64,000 nucleotides of DNA from assembly GCA_022494885.1 (NCBI GenBank), contig JAGVSM010002870.1, positions 20,447-84,446 on the forward strand, in the 5' to 3' direction. This stretch comes from Micrasema longulum. Taxonomy: Eukaryota; Arthropoda; Insecta; Trichoptera; Brachycentridae. The position numbers and the translations under genes were made by a program. Below, piece by piece: positions 49,331 through 62,505 of the stretch. The notes under the pieces were generated by a model that had not been told where the DNA came from, ran no database searches, and worked only from the letters and a program-made list of their open reading frames with translations. The stretch's first letter is position 1, and each line of letters starts with the position of its first letter.

Positions 49331-51956
49331 TATATCTAAATAATTCCCTAGGAAGAAAATGCAGCCTGTCTATAACATTTGGATATACTTAAAACATTGT
49401 TTTATTGTTAATATTTACTGACCGCTGGCCCGTTTATTTTTTTAATTTTTTTTAATACTCGCATTCCTATGATTCACCCGATTATTTATATTTTTAAGCC
49501 ATTTTCTGTTAGTCTGTAGAACAACGACTTAATCTTGAAAAGGTAAAGGCTTTTTCCAGGGCCCCGAGTACAACTGGAAGCTGACAGAGTTATCTAGCAT
49601 AAAAATAAAATTGAAATTTATGTACGAAAATGCGTAAATTTGTTTGAAAATTTTAATTATCGTCGTCGGTAACCTGTAATTAAACATGTTTAGAAACAAA
49701 ATGTATGGGTAATCTATTTTTCATACAGAAAACTTAATTTTACTTTATAGATAACACTAAAGATAACTGTTCGTTGTCGGTACCGGTAAGGGCAGGTATG
49801 AAGGTAATGAAAACGTAAATAAGATATTATTAGAAATTGAATATTACAACCCGAATTATCTTCTTATAAAAAGGAGAGAATACAATTCTATAAAAAAAGG
49901 TTTCAACTAAAATATTTTAATAAATATATATTTTTAAAAGTATTACCGAAGGCATAATTTTACGTAGAAATAAAGGAAAATGTCACAAAAATGTACGTGA
50001 TTTAAAATGCTTGTATTTCTTTTTGAAAAGAAAAAAATGCTTCGGCCACTTTCATGTTCAATTTATTATATTCAAATTATTACGGCAAATTTTAGTTCAA
50101 TACTTAGTCTTTATATGAGAACTTAGATACCTAAGTATAAATTAAATTTGGAATGGCCTAATCTGCCGTTGTAAAGGTAATTCAATTTTAGTCACATAAA
50201 ACTTTTAAGTATATTTTTTAATAGAAATACCTTTAAAAATTATTGTTTTTATCTAATTTATGTTTTTTTTTCTTTTTCTTCATTTTGCGTGTGTTTTACC
50301 AGACTACAGCCTCAAGTTTTCGCTGTAACCTGGCCCTTGTTTGAAAATAAATAAATATATACCTAGGTATAATTGAACATTTTAAACCGCTCTCATGTAA
50401 AGTTGAAGAAAAGCACGTGCGTCGTTGTTCTACGTTCATGACGGAACTGTATTACAAAAATGGAAACAATTTGGGGTAATGTATTATTTTTAGAGCTGGA
50501 TGAATTATTTTAGGTTTTTAAAATAAATTATGTTTTGGGGAAGCGAGAGTAAAAACATTTTTTTTTCAGAGATTAATAGTGTAGATTGTGAATGATTACG
50601 TTGTACACATAACCCATAATATATATTATATGGAAGATTTTGTTTGGATTTTCCATAAAAAAAATGTACGTTAGGGAACCGCTGTTACTGTATAGTTAAT
50701 AGTACAGTGTACAGTAATCGCTTACGCATTGTTTATTTTTTATTCCCATCAATCTAACACCCACGACCTCATAATGCTCGCTGTTATCGCTATGTGTATT
50801 TATTGAACAGCTTTGATATTGCTTTCGTCTTCTTGAGATACTTCATTATCTGTACCAGACGCCAATATTCGTTCTCCGCCAGATAAGCAAATACCGAATA
50901 CCTCCCCCGTGCGAGGCCGCTTCACTTTTCTTGATATCAACATGGACAATAATAATCGTTCCATTATCACTACGTAAATATATTATTCGTATTTTTAAAC
51001 TCAATTACGTATTATGTATTTCGACTACGGCTATCATTTTACTACAATATTATGTAGCAACTTTTGTTATTGTTGTACGCACTATGTATAATTATGGTAT
51101 AATATACATTTTAAGATTTATTTTAATGTTCAACTTTTATTTTTTTGTTCTATAGATTAGAGAGATCTCGTACTTAAATTTCAGAAAAACAAATCTTGAA
51201 TTGATTCTTAGATTTCGTATATGTACTCACGAAATATCGTTAAAAGTCATTTTTATAGGCATAATATATGACATAAAGTTGTATTGTAAATTTATTATAA
51301 GTATACGAAAATGATAAAAATAAAAAAAAACTCGTAACATGCTGATTTGGTTTGTGTGAATTTGGCAAAGCAATTTAATAAAGTTTTCAATTCATTATTT
51401 TTACTGAAACATTGAAAACAATGAAGGATATAGGATTTAGGTAGAGAAAATCGGAAAACTTACTCAAAAACATTCTAAAATAATAAATGGTATATTTAAA
51501 TATTGTATAACTCTATAATAAATTAACTAGTAGGTAGTCATGTTATTGTTTATTTTTGCATTAAAATGTCTGCCTTAAAACAGGTTGTATTAGTTAGACA
51601 GACTAAACATAATCCAGAGAAATCTATTACCTAAGTATGCACACATACAGAAGATAAAGAAATCGTAATTTTTCGTTAATAAACTGTGATTATTATTATT
51701 ATTATTATTAATACTGAAAGGGTCTGAAGTGTCTGAAACCATATAGATTATTTCTGAAAATTCTTAAAGATCTTGTATAGGGCACTACGAATAAATCTCG
51801 CTGAAGTACTTGAAACAGGGTTCTGAAAAAAATTAGGACTCCCAAAAAAAAAATACCAATTTAAATACCGAAAGATTCAGAAAAACTATTGAAAACTTTT
51901 TCAGAACTCCTAAAAAAAAGTACACCAACTAAATTCAAAATATTTTTAAAATTATA

Positions 51957-52820
51957 TATTCATTTTTATTTTATTTATGTTTTTTTTGTCAAATATTTTT
52001 TTTGTTTTGTTTTTTTTCAAACTTATTCATAAATGTTTTAAGTATTTTATTTTTGACATTTCTTTTTTTAAAAATTACAATGTAGTAATATTATTGTTAT
52101 TATAATATATTATTATAGTGTATATTTGTTAGGAGGCAAAATTGGCAGTTCACAACGGAGTCCTGGTCCCATCCCTGATGTATGGGAGCGAAGTATGGAC
52201 TTGGAAAAACAGGGATGAAAGTAGGCTGAATGCTGTCGAAATGCGATCTCTCAGGCGAATATGTGGTAAAACTATGTACGATAGATGCACAAATGTTGAG
52301 ATCCGTACATATTGTTAGGCTAAGACAAGCGACAACATCAAGAAAGGAGCTCTGCGCTGGTTCGGACATGTAGAACGAATGGACAGCGAGAGAACTGCTA
52401 AGAATATTTACAATGCGAATGTTGATGGATGCAGAAATAGAGGAAGACCGAGAAAGACATGGCATGACCAAATCCAACAAATACTTAAAGATGGACATGT
52501 CAAAAGTCGGAATAATCAGCGCGCGTGCATGAGAAGATGTATGAATGTAGAGGAAGCGAGATCTGTATGCAAAGATAGAGTGTTGTGGCGTTCTATCCTC
52601 TCTGCCTACCCGTACGGGGAAACGGCGTAATGGTTTGTTTGTTTGTTTGTTTGTATATTTGTTAAAAATGTAGCCCTAGAAAAGGTATAATTGTATCTAG
52701 TGAAGCTGCTATGATTATTTTCTTGCAATTCAATTCAATGTCTAATACTTATTTTGTTTTATTTTATATTGCATGTATTTACTTTTTTTGCCAATAAACG
52801 TCGTATTTCGGCACTGAACA
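51957..52820 (+). repeat. Repeat family D copy 2, interrupted by a LINE
   Basis: The left part (51957-52131) and right part (52654-52820) are together collinear with 27025-27370. The copy is split by the LINE at 52132-52653, so family D is older than that LINE insertion. Confidence 0.65.
52132..52653 (+). mobile_element. 5'-truncated RTE-like LINE with 11-bp target duplication
   Basis: It is flanked by TATATTTGTTA at 52121-52131 and 52654-52664. One plus frame runs 52136-52627 with a single TAG (52316-52318). It encodes VLVPSLMYGSEVWTWKNRDE, MRSLRRICGKTMYDRC, GALRWFGHVERMDSERT, RGRPRKTWHDQIQQILKDG and RVLWRSILSAYPYGETA, the C-terminal region after the RT domain. The 3' end is a (GTTT)n tail at 52633-52653. 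The low decay and the clean duplication indicate a young insertion. Confidence 0.9.
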
Positions 52821-53149
52821 GGATTTTCCCGAGAGATTCTGAATATCTCAACTCTCTCAACAATATGTACCGTGAAATTGAGCAGAATGAGCAAAGCGAC
52901 CGCATTTTACATTCCAAGGTAATAAATAAACTTCGCAAGCGAACGACACTAAATAAATAATCTATTTTTGCCAGTATCATTGTAAATTACAATCCAGGAC
53001 CGACATACGATATAATTGTAGGTACTTGTAGATAAAAGAACTGTAATAATTGTACCTACTCGTATTACCTCAGCTATATTGTGTAGTGTACTTTTGCTGA
53101 GCAACGGGCTACCGGGTTTCGGGTTACCTTTCGTATCGCTACTTTTCTA

Positions 53150-53290
53150 TTATCCGTATTGTCCCGATTCCTGATATCGAAATATTCATCCACCCCCCAC
53201 CCCCCTCGCCATTCGTCACTCGTCACTCGTCACCACCACCAGCCACCAGCAGCCGCCGACACCGGCCACAGTCACCGCCACTGTCAGCGG
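53150..53290 (+). repeat. GC-rich low-complexity stretch with GTCACTC repeats
   Basis: CACCCCCCACCCCCCTCGCC, then three ATTCGTCACT/CGTCACT units, then CACCACCACCAGCCACCAGC and AGCCGCCGACACCGGCC. It stands out from AT-rich flanks and abuts the P-like element. An open frame exists, but I see no acceptor site, so I do not call an exon. Confidence 0.5.
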
Positions 53291-53296
53291 TAAAAC

Positions 53297-54101
53297 CATA
53301 GAATTAAGAATAGTCCAGAACCGCATACGCACATCAAACAGAAGGCGACTAAACTACTCATAAATGAGTAGGTTTATGTTTTGACCCATTAGTTTCTTTG
53401 TAGACGTCGCTCAGTACGCAACTCCTGATTTGAATTCAACTATGCAGTGTTGTGTCTTTTTAAAGTGTAGACATACAGCTAGGATCTTAAAGAAACAGGG
53501 TGCAATCACATTTCATGTGTAATAAGCAAATGAATGTGTATGTAACAAATGCATTACTTAAAAATTGAATTATTTTTCCATCTGTCAGATTGTCGAAGAA
53601 ACAAAATGAAATTTCGTTAGTGTTGCCAGGGTAGTAAATTTGTTTACCCTACTTTGCTCTTCTAATGAGAGAACTAATGAAAATTTGATCTCGGATTAAA
53701 CCACTCTATCGTGGACATTTGATCGACATTATCTTTAAAACATCAAATATTATTTAACATGATATAAAACTATCCGTTTTATGTAAAATAAAATTTGTTT
53801 TATATTTCAAGTTTAAAGTTCATTAATTCAATTACTCTTATTAAATGACCCTTTACTGATCTACTCTGTTGTGTCAATCAATATTTCCGCTTGCACAATA
53901 AAATTTTAGAGAAATCAACAGATTGCTTTTTTTTAACCTTACATTTGTGTTATAATTAATTTTTTTCCCATCGCGCAACATTATGCGACGCCATCGCGAA
54001 TGCGCGCGGCGAAAGTGAGGCATAGTGGGGGAATTATTGGACACAGTCCGATGTATTCAAATATGATTCTACGCTCCTTCTGGACTATTCTTAATTCTAT
54101 G
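53297..54101 (+). mobile_element. P-element-like transposon relic with THAP start
   Basis: The terminal inverted repeats are CATAGAATTAAGAATAGTCC (53297, continuing AGAA) and its complement ending at 54101. They are flanked by an exact 8-bp direct repeat GGTAAAAC (53289-53296 and 54102-54109). CA...TG ends and 8-bp duplications are P-element traits. At 53442-53522 a short frame MQCCVFLKCRHTARI ... GAITFHV then stop resembles the beginning of a THAP zinc finger (C-x2-4-C ... ITFH), as in P transposases. The rest of the transposase is missing, so the element is an internally deleted, non-autonomous copy. A related end occurs at 8810-8957. Confidence 0.7.
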
Positions 54102-56067
54102 GGTAAAACATTAATTGTTGGACGAATGACCAATTTTTTTATTTGAGTATGATTTAATGCGGTCATTATTATTGTTACGCTTTATATGTCGCCATTTTCG
54201 CAGTATTAACATCCCAGTCTTTCAGCTACAAAATATATGGATGTTTGAAATTCTAACGCACTGAAAATTGATTATAATTTAAATAAATTTTGTGTAAATA
54301 CTCAGAATGTATTTTTATTCCGTACATCTTTAGTGCGTAAACTGTAATTCAGTAGGTGTTTTTAGAGTTTGTACTTACAGATGCAGATTTTAATTTCGTT
54401 AAAATTGTCTTTTTCGAAAATTTCATTACGGCCATTTCCGCGGTACTTGCTCATAATTTACAAAATATGCCACGCCGTAGCTTGTTTATAAAATACCCCG
54501 TATTTTTCAAAAACAGAAAAGCGTTGAAGTAGCATTAGATGTTTACAATTAACACACGCTACGGTTAATTTGTTGAATCACCGTAATTAGTAATATTGGT
54601 ATGTAATAATATTTTAATAACAAGATTAATCGATAATAATAATTCGTTCATTGTGATAACAGTAAGTTGTCTTATCAGTTTCCGTATGTATGTAGTATAT
54701 GTGTAAGATCAGTGTGGTAGTGTTGGCAGTTGGCAGTTGGCACGTGAAGCATCACCCCCGGACCGTATTACAGAATGCGATAAATTGACAAATAAAACTA
54801 AATCCTCTCGGTCCGTGCAATATGAACCGAGCTCAGTTCAACAAACCTCGAAATAAATAGAAACTCAGCCCCGTATGCAGGTACTGGTGGTTTAACTTAA
54901 GCTGGCGCGTTCAGATAACTCACACTAACGCATTTAAAATCTACAGGATGTTGATTAAAAAAAACGTAGTATTCAGTTTTAACCAAATATGCTATCTTTT
55001 TTTAAATTCGGTATTAGATTAGAGGGTTGTCTATATGAAAAAAAAAACAATAAGTATAGCAATAAGGTTAAGAAAATGTAATATTAATTTACTAAAATGC
55101 TTTGTTTCATTATTTTATATTTTTCAAATCATTTTTCAAAATGTTACATTTTATCAATTATAGTCCTCCCAAGAACAAGGGGCAATTGAAATTTGAAAAA
55201 AACGTACTTTTTTATAGTCAATTACTCTAGAACTAGAATGCAAAGTTGTGTATATTGTTTTAAGTATATAAATAACAAGATTTATTGTTTATCAATAAAT
55301 GTGTGTACATTTTTTTTTCGAGATAATTTGTACTGTGCATTTTAATTACACTATTTCAATTATTATTATGAATTATACAAAATATTAAATAAAAAACATG
55401 CTTGTTTAAGAATAAATACTCGTAAATATATGACATTTTCTGAGTAATTGTTTTTTTTGTTGCTCTAATCCAAAATAGATTTTTAAAAATATTTAACATA
55501 ACAATATATAAAACATCAAGATTTTTTAAATCAGTATTCTGTGCACCAAACATGTTTTTGTGTAAGTTTTGTGAAAGCGCCATCACTACATAAAATACCT
55601 ACAAATTGATAATCCAGTGTTTTTAATACATAACTTAATAATCGTACATATTATTATATTTTTACTATTAAGAATCGCAGCGAAATTCAGACGAACGCAG
55701 AAGCATCCTGTATATATTGTATTACCATGTCATTAGCAACTAATAAAGCAATAGTTGTCTATGTCACGCTCATAAACGCGTCTGAGCGCAAGAGAGACAG
55801 ATATTATTTTCATACTGCGTATGCCGTGCGATGTCATACCATGGGCTTATTTACGGATACTACACAATGCGTATGTGTAAGTATAGCGCACGCGCCAGCT
55901 TATAAAAATCCACCAGTAATAAAAGGGGTTTTGCATTTGTAATTCGACCATTAGAGGAGCTCGTTTCATTTGTCCCTTGAATGATGTTCCGTGATGAGGT
56001 CCCTGTCTCGTGATGTCACCGGTAATATGAACTTAGCACCTTCACTTTGTTTTTCATCGCTTAAAAT

Positions 56068-56341
56068 GTTGTCGGCCTTGTGGTGTAGTGGTCAGCGCGT
56101 TCGCAAAAGGTCTCGGTTTTGATTCCCGACAGGGTTGAAATGAAATGTAATGTTTATTTAAAAAGGTGTTTTTACACTAGAATGTTTTATAGTAACTGGA
56201 CTGGTACTTGAAGCGTAAGACTGATCATCTTACCTTCTTGTAAAAATAAAAAAATATAAAAAAAATATCAAGATACACTGCGATTGGTGCACCAATGCAG
56301 TGCCCTATGCATCATTAGGTGCGGAAAGGGAATGTTGATGA
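56068..56341 (+). mobile_element. SINE-A copy 4
   Basis: Box A GGCCTTGTGGTGTAGTGGTC, box B TTTTGATTCCCGAC, body AACTGGACTGGTACTTGAAG, CCAATGCAGTGCCCTATGCA and GTGCGGAAAGGGAATGTTG, ending GATGATG. AAAATGT on both sides may be the target duplication. The head has lost about 8 nt compared with the 22154 copy. Confidence 0.85.
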
Positions 56342-56628
56342 TGAAAATGTAAGTATTCCAAATTAGATAAAAGCGTACAATTTTATTACGAGTTTGTATG
56401 TAGGTAGTAGGTATTATGTTACGCACATTGTGTGCGAATAAATCATTTTGAATAGTATTCAGTACAATGTACTCGTATACATAATATTTAATCTTTTGAT
56501 ATTACATATTAAACACATAATAAACGCACACTCTCACCGACACAAGCCTTCTCGCCCTTAAATATTATTATAAAAGTACTTTGTGAAATAAAATAAATAT
56601 TGCGAATTCTAAAAATAGTTGTACAATT

Positions 56629-57410
56629 ATCATATTACAACAGAGATTAAGAACATTTAAGAGAAGGTAATATAGAAGTCTAGGCATCTACAGGGCTTAT
56701 GACCTGTCAATGGCTGGTTTAAGTGGCCACTTTACACACTGTGAAACATTCACCATTCTGCCTATATTTGAACATCTGTATTCCTTCAATTCTTTCATCT
56801 GTTGATGTTTGTGAAGTTAAAGAGCTGAAACCTTTATTTATGCGGGCGAGATTCATCCAATTGAATTATTTCACCTACATACTAGGCAACGCCTGAAAAT
56901 ATTATTTTTTCAATTTCTACACTTCTTCATGGACCAGGTAATTTATCAACAATATTTTGAGTTTGTCCAAATTTTTGTAGACAAGAACTGGATTCAACTC
57001 TCCGGGGAGCTGTTTATATTAACATATTACAACAGAGATGAAGAACATTTAAGAGAAGGTAATATACAAGTCCAGGCATCTACAGGGCTTATAACCTGTC
57101 AATAGCTGGTATAAGTGGCCACTTTACACACTGTGAAACATTCACCATTCTGCCCATATTTGAACATCTATATTCCTTCAATTCTTTCATCTGTTGATGC
57201 TTGTGAAGTTAAAGAGCTGAAACCTTTATTTATGCGGGTGAGATTCGTCTAATTGAATTATTTCACCTACATACTAGGCAACGCCTGAAAATATTATTTT
57301 TTCAATTTCTATACTTCTTCATGGACGAGGTAATTTATCAACAATATTTTGAGTTTGTCCAAATTTTTGTAGACAAGAACTGGATTCAACTCCCCGGGGA
57401 GCTGTTGTAC
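56629..57410 (+). repeat. Repeat family E, tandem duplication of a 392-bp unit
   Basis: The unit starting CATATTACAACAGAGAT recurs 392 bp later (56631 and 57023) with only scattered differences, through to GGATTCAACTCTCCGGGGAG and GGATTCAACTCCCCGGGGAG. Each unit includes AGCTGAAACCTTTATTTATG and ATTTTGAGTTTGTCCAAATT. The diverged single copy at 49140 shares only the first 190 bp. Confidence 0.85.
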
Positions 57411-58803
57411 AAATTATGCAGTTGTACAAATACATAATTATAAACAAGTTATGTTAATGCGTGTATTTTTTCATACACTCGGTGGTAATGAATTATTGCT
57501 GTACGTTACTGATGCATCGATGTTTGTCTTTAGTACTTTACGTTATAGTAGAATTTTGCGACCACACACATGCTTCACATGTTTATATTTAATGTATGTA
57601 ATGATTGTGGATATCTGTTATTGGTTTTATTTATGTGTTAGTTGATCCCTACAAATATGTATCTATCTACGTAAAATAGTTGACCTATCTTTGTGTCCTA
57701 TTTCAAAGTTATTATTGTGTGCTACTATCAAAGATAATAATATTATGATGAAGTGTTCAATAATAATAATGATATATTGCGTAGATTTCGTAAACAGTTG
57801 CAGCTGATGAGTCCAATAGAACTCTGTAACAGCTGTGTGTAGTTGTTTGTGTTTCTAGATTTGATTTATTTTTTTGCCTATAAATTTATTAATACTTAGT
57901 ACACAATTACATAATGTAACTCGAACATGAATTAGATACGAATATGTACCGGCATTTCTCACCTACTGACGGAGATTTACCAAATGATTACTAACAGATC
58001 AATGCTGTGCACCTTTGAGTAGTTTTTCATCTAGGTATATTATAATTTGACTTAAAAAACTGTTTCAGGCATTTTATATATTTTCTATCTGTAAATATTA
58101 TTTAGGTTAAAGCGCTTATGGGTAAGTGGGGCCAAACCCCATTGGCTGCTCCTCTGCTCGGTATGAGGTATGGAATAATGGAATATACAGACAAAACACG
58201 CTAACGGATTCCACAATGGTCAATATATCGATCTCTCGCTACTCTCGTAGGTACGTGTACGTACGTAAGTACTGCTACTGGCTTTTACTGGTTACAGTGG
58301 TTATTGACTACGACTACGGAAAAGCCCTTTGAACCACGACACGCAAACTACAATACCTACCTATTGAATACGAACAATAACCCCCTTTGAAAAGACTTCG
58401 TTTCCCCGTCGGTTGGCAAACCGGCATGCTGCAGTAAGCAGTACCGAATCCGGGTAATGTGAGATTACCGAGTACGAGTTCTGAATTACTGTAAAACTCG
58501 AGTATCGAGCGGTCCAAGCTGGTCAGGGGAAGGAGGGCCCTCTGTCACCTTCCTCCGGCCTGGGTCTCGAGCCGTCGAGCCACACGTGCGAGGGGGAACG
58601 TACTACTTTTATGTTCACAAAAATCTATTCAGTAACCTCCCCTCAGCGCGAACAGTCAATTCATCCCGCTATAATATACCCGCGAACTTCATTTACGTAC
58701 GTGTGCGTATCGTGGATGTATTCAAATTTAAACCATATGTATGTACGTAGTAGTAGTAGTTTATAAAATATAAGGTACGAGTATCTGTGTACATCTATTA
58801 GGG

Positions 58804-59414
58804 CTGTGTTTTTCAACCTGTGGGTTGGCATTGTACCTTGCTTGTGGGTCGCGGTCACAAGTAAGGAAAAACGTAAAAAGCGAGGGTTTAAGGTCCCACT
58901 GTAGAATAAAAATACACTAATTTCAGTGAGAAGGCTGTGCCTGTTTTCTTTTTTTTACAATTTGTGGAATCGTGGTTTTATTTTTGATACGCAAATAATC
59001 CAATTATTTTATAATTTGAGTGTATTTATCTTTTTAGTTTTTATGTCCAATATTAAAGAGAACGTTAGTTCACATAGTAGGATGTGGCGAATGGTCCTTT
59101 ATAATTTCAAAGCTTCCCTTGCCAGTTCTGGATATTTTCCCAGAAGACGTCGATGTCACGCGAATTAAATTCCATTGAAATCTTGCCATCAGCAGCAAAA
59201 TCTGTAAGATTTATAGACCTCGCTGCTGACTGCCCGCTGCGTCCGTTCCCACCTTGCACTTGATTTCTCAATTTATAATAATATAGTCTCAATGGAAAGA
59301 AAATTAAATACGTCTTCGTTGAAATCGCTGAAATACGAGTAGTATAGTAAAATTAAGGTCCTGGAGATTTTAACTAGTGAGGGGTTGCGTATTCAAAAAA
59401 CTTGAAAAACGCTG
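58804..59414 (-). mobile_element. hAT transposon relic, 611 bp, 8-bp target duplication
   Basis: The left end CTGTGTTTTTCAAC and the complement of the right end CAGCGTTTTTCAAG are inverted. Exact 8-bp repeats TATTAGGG flank the element at 58796-58803 and 59415-59422. The minus-strand frame near 59292-59107 reads DGKISMEFNSRDIDVFWENI, and the following sequence in another frame reads GPFATSYYV. This is the pattern of the hAT C-terminal dimerisation domain (FW-x-x-x ... PF-A-T-S-Y). Most of the transposase is deleted. Confidence 0.75.
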
Positions 59415-61059
59415 TATTAGGGGATCTAAAATAAAACTTAACCATTTTTTTATTACGGCTTCAGGAGTGGATGGAGGGGGAGATAAACTTTCTGCCGTGA
59501 ATGTGCGATGTAATTTTTTTAAGCTTTTTTTTTCTTTTCCAAAAGCAGTAATATTTTGCTTAAAAAAATATTCGTTTCATTGATTGAACAACGATTATTC
59601 CAAAACCCTTTTTTCGTTTTTCAGAAGTTTTTATCTAAAGTAATAAAGCTACTGTTGAGTACAATATTAAATATATACAATGTCAGATATGGTATTTACT
59701 GAAATCGCAAAACTTGTGTGCACTCGGGATTTCAAATACGCAAAGTTATACACGAACTGAGAAACAGCAGACCAGAAGAAAGCTTGTGATGAGAGAGGAA
59801 AATTAACAACTTTACAAATAATGGCTTTCCCGAAGAAAGCCCTAACTAATCCCACAAAACCATTATTATAATCTCGCCGTAATGACTTCAACAGGCGAAC
59901 AGACTCATCACGAGAGAATAACACTATGTCGCGAAAAGGAACTAAATTAAGCGGTGAATGTAAATAATGTGCAAGCTAACCGAATAAATGGGAATAACGA
60001 CTTGTAAACAGTAAACACTGGGATGAGTCCTCCATCTTAACATTATTAAAATAACACGAAACCACATGTTGTCTCAGTCCAATGCGAATAATAAACACAT
60101 TCCGACATTACTTTATACGGCCTTCATCTCTCTGGTCTCTGGCGAGTGGTGAGTGGTGAGTGGCGAAGGGAAAACTAACCACAGTCCACAGTCCTATCCC
60201 ATCGATTAAATAAAATACATTCATTACACGCACTTCTATTTAAATCCATGTCATTAGATAATTTAAAAATATACTATTTTTAAGACTGGTATAACTATTC
60301 AGTAGTTACAAATTAGGTACCTACCTTATTTCAAAGTAACAGTGTAAAAATTATGGGTGATAGGTGATACTATATTAATTCATGGGATTATAAATACAAA
60401 AACGACTATTTTGTATTCATTTCATTGGTGCGCCAAAGTATAAGTATTAAAATGAAGTTCTTAGGTATTGTAATATAAGAAAAAAATAATATATATGTAA
60501 CTATAGCCTTAAAAATATGTAAGGTGAATCAAGGTTAGTGTGGCATATAAATTGAAGAGATGAATTTAAAATTATATTAAAAATTAATTTTGAATTTTTT
60601 TAAACCAAAATTATAATCTATCGATTATATTTTTAAACAATTTTGTTAAAATATTGAGAAATCAGTAAAATAACAAAAAACGAGCGTATGGACACACTTA
60701 CCCTTGTTTTATGGTAAGTGTAACTTATATAAAATTTCTTTAGTATTACTGACTACAGTCGATATGAAAATTGATTTATATTCAAAATGAAGAACTATTG
60801 AAAATTCATTTGTTTTTCTTTTGAAATAAGGCTCAATTTTAACATATTGAAATTCATTTTTAGGGTTTTGCTAGCAAACTAGCACTGATGAAGCATTTTG
60901 CGACCTACAGAAATGCCACCTATTGACGAAGTTATTAAAATGACCTCGTGTTTATTTATTTATTCATTATTTATTTATTTATTTTTGCACCACAACAGGC
61001 CAGGAGGCCCAATTACAGTGGTGAATTACATAACAGAACACCCAGGCTTGAGAAAAATT

Positions 61060-61140
61060 ACATTTTATTTTTGTGTTCTATCCGGAACCTTTCGTGTGTG
61101 ATTCAAGCGTCTTGACCACTACACCACGGAGGCCGACAAG
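61060..61140 (-). mobile_element. SINE-A head remnant
   Basis: The minus strand reads GTCGGCCTCCGTGGTGTAGT followed by GGTCAAGACGCTTGAATC, which is box A of SINE-A and its leader. Downstream (towards 60960) the SINE-A body is not clear, apart from a (TTTA)n-rich stretch. Confidence 0.5.
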
Positions 61141-62277
61141 TTCTTTTTAACTTTAGTCCTTAAAATATAGCTTGTTTAGAATGACAGCTGTCAAACTAAT
61201 TTCATTAGTGATGGGAAATTACTGATCACTAATCATATCGATTTTATCAGTTATTTCATGCAATCATGAAACTCTGTTTCCGAAAATTGATATGAAAAAC
61301 GCGTGTGATATGAAAAATAGTGTGTTTAACACAATTATTCACCAAAAAAATAAGACATTTATACTTTTTTCATGAACAACATCAAATGAACTATTTTTTT
61401 ATTCGATCAATTTACATTGATCAATTTGTCCATCTCTAACGTTTTTGCAAAATGATTTAACCTTGTAAGAACGTCGTTAATTATTAGGTTTATTTTTAGT
61501 TTTAATGCTGATTTTATATATTAATGTTGATTTATGTGTCAAGTATTGTATTAAAAAAAATAATTAACATGCCAGATACGAATGATTTTTCGTGTGTCAA
61601 TATAAATAACCCCTTTGACGTTACTACAAAGTTATGTCGTCACTTTTTCTGACAAATGTCATTCTAATCAAGCTATATTTTAAGGACTATAGGATGGCGT
61701 TTAAAAAAAATCTTTTGAAACTTAGGTAGGTTAGTTTCACTTACTCTGTGTATCTACACTTACCCTGATATAATTATATAATTTGAGATTATTATATTTA
61801 TCTATTGAATGGAATCGACTTGTTTGTTATTCTATCAACATAAAAACAAAGACATTTAAAGATGTAGCGGTGTGCGCAAAAATTTCGGAGTTCGGCTATT
61901 TATTTACACATTATTTTACACATTATTTTAACCATATTTTCTCGTAAATGTGTTCAATATAACGAAATATCATAAATTAACCAAATGTGGCTCTCTATCT
62001 TATAAACTATAGAAAATATGGGCTCACAGCGGACAAAAAAAAAACTAGTGACTGTTGCCGCATTAAATTCGTTTTTGTATGTTCAAGTAAGTTTTTTTTT
62101 TTTTAATATGTTTTTGTTCGTTTTTTTCTACAATTGTATTTATAAATATATTTTATATTGATTAAAAGTATATTTTATATTGATTAAAAATATATTTTAT
62201 TAAATATCTGAAGCTAGTGTTCCACAAATAATATTTTTATTCTTCTTTTGCTTTCCCGTAAAATTCATTATTTCGGT

Positions 62278-62505
62278 AGTCAGATGGTAGAAGGGACCAT
62301 CTGTATTTTCAAAAATGTCCGGGAGAGCCTCGAATAAGACCTCGATTTAATCTAAAAACTAAAATATTAAGACTTTTATCGAGTTTTCAAAAATTAACTA
62401 CCTTTTAAAATGTGTATTTACTGAAATATTTATTGAAATTGTTTTAAATTATAAAGCTGAAAAAATTCAGATGGTCCCTTCAGATGGCCTACCGATTTGT
62501 TAATA
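62278..62505. repeat. Inverted repeat pair around 160 bp
   Basis: CGGTAGTCAGATGGTAGAAG, continuing GGACCATCTG (62275-62305), is answered by CAGATGGTCCCTTCAGATGG, continuing CCTACCG (62469-62497). It could be a small foldback transposon; no target duplication identified. Confidence 0.5.

Noticed and set aside
53150..53290. His/Pro-rich exon ending at GCG/GTAAAA
   Set aside because: No acceptor upstream, and the apparent donor is part of the 8-bp target duplication of the adjoining P-like element.
59667..59924. 85-codon minus-strand frame
   Set aside because: No recognisable motif, AT-rich codons and no splice signals; length is within chance expectation.
60885..60925. Fifth TGATGA...GAAA cassette (CTGATGAAGCATTTTGCGACC)
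   Set aside because: There is no pairable stem between the two motifs and no GTCGG follow-up.
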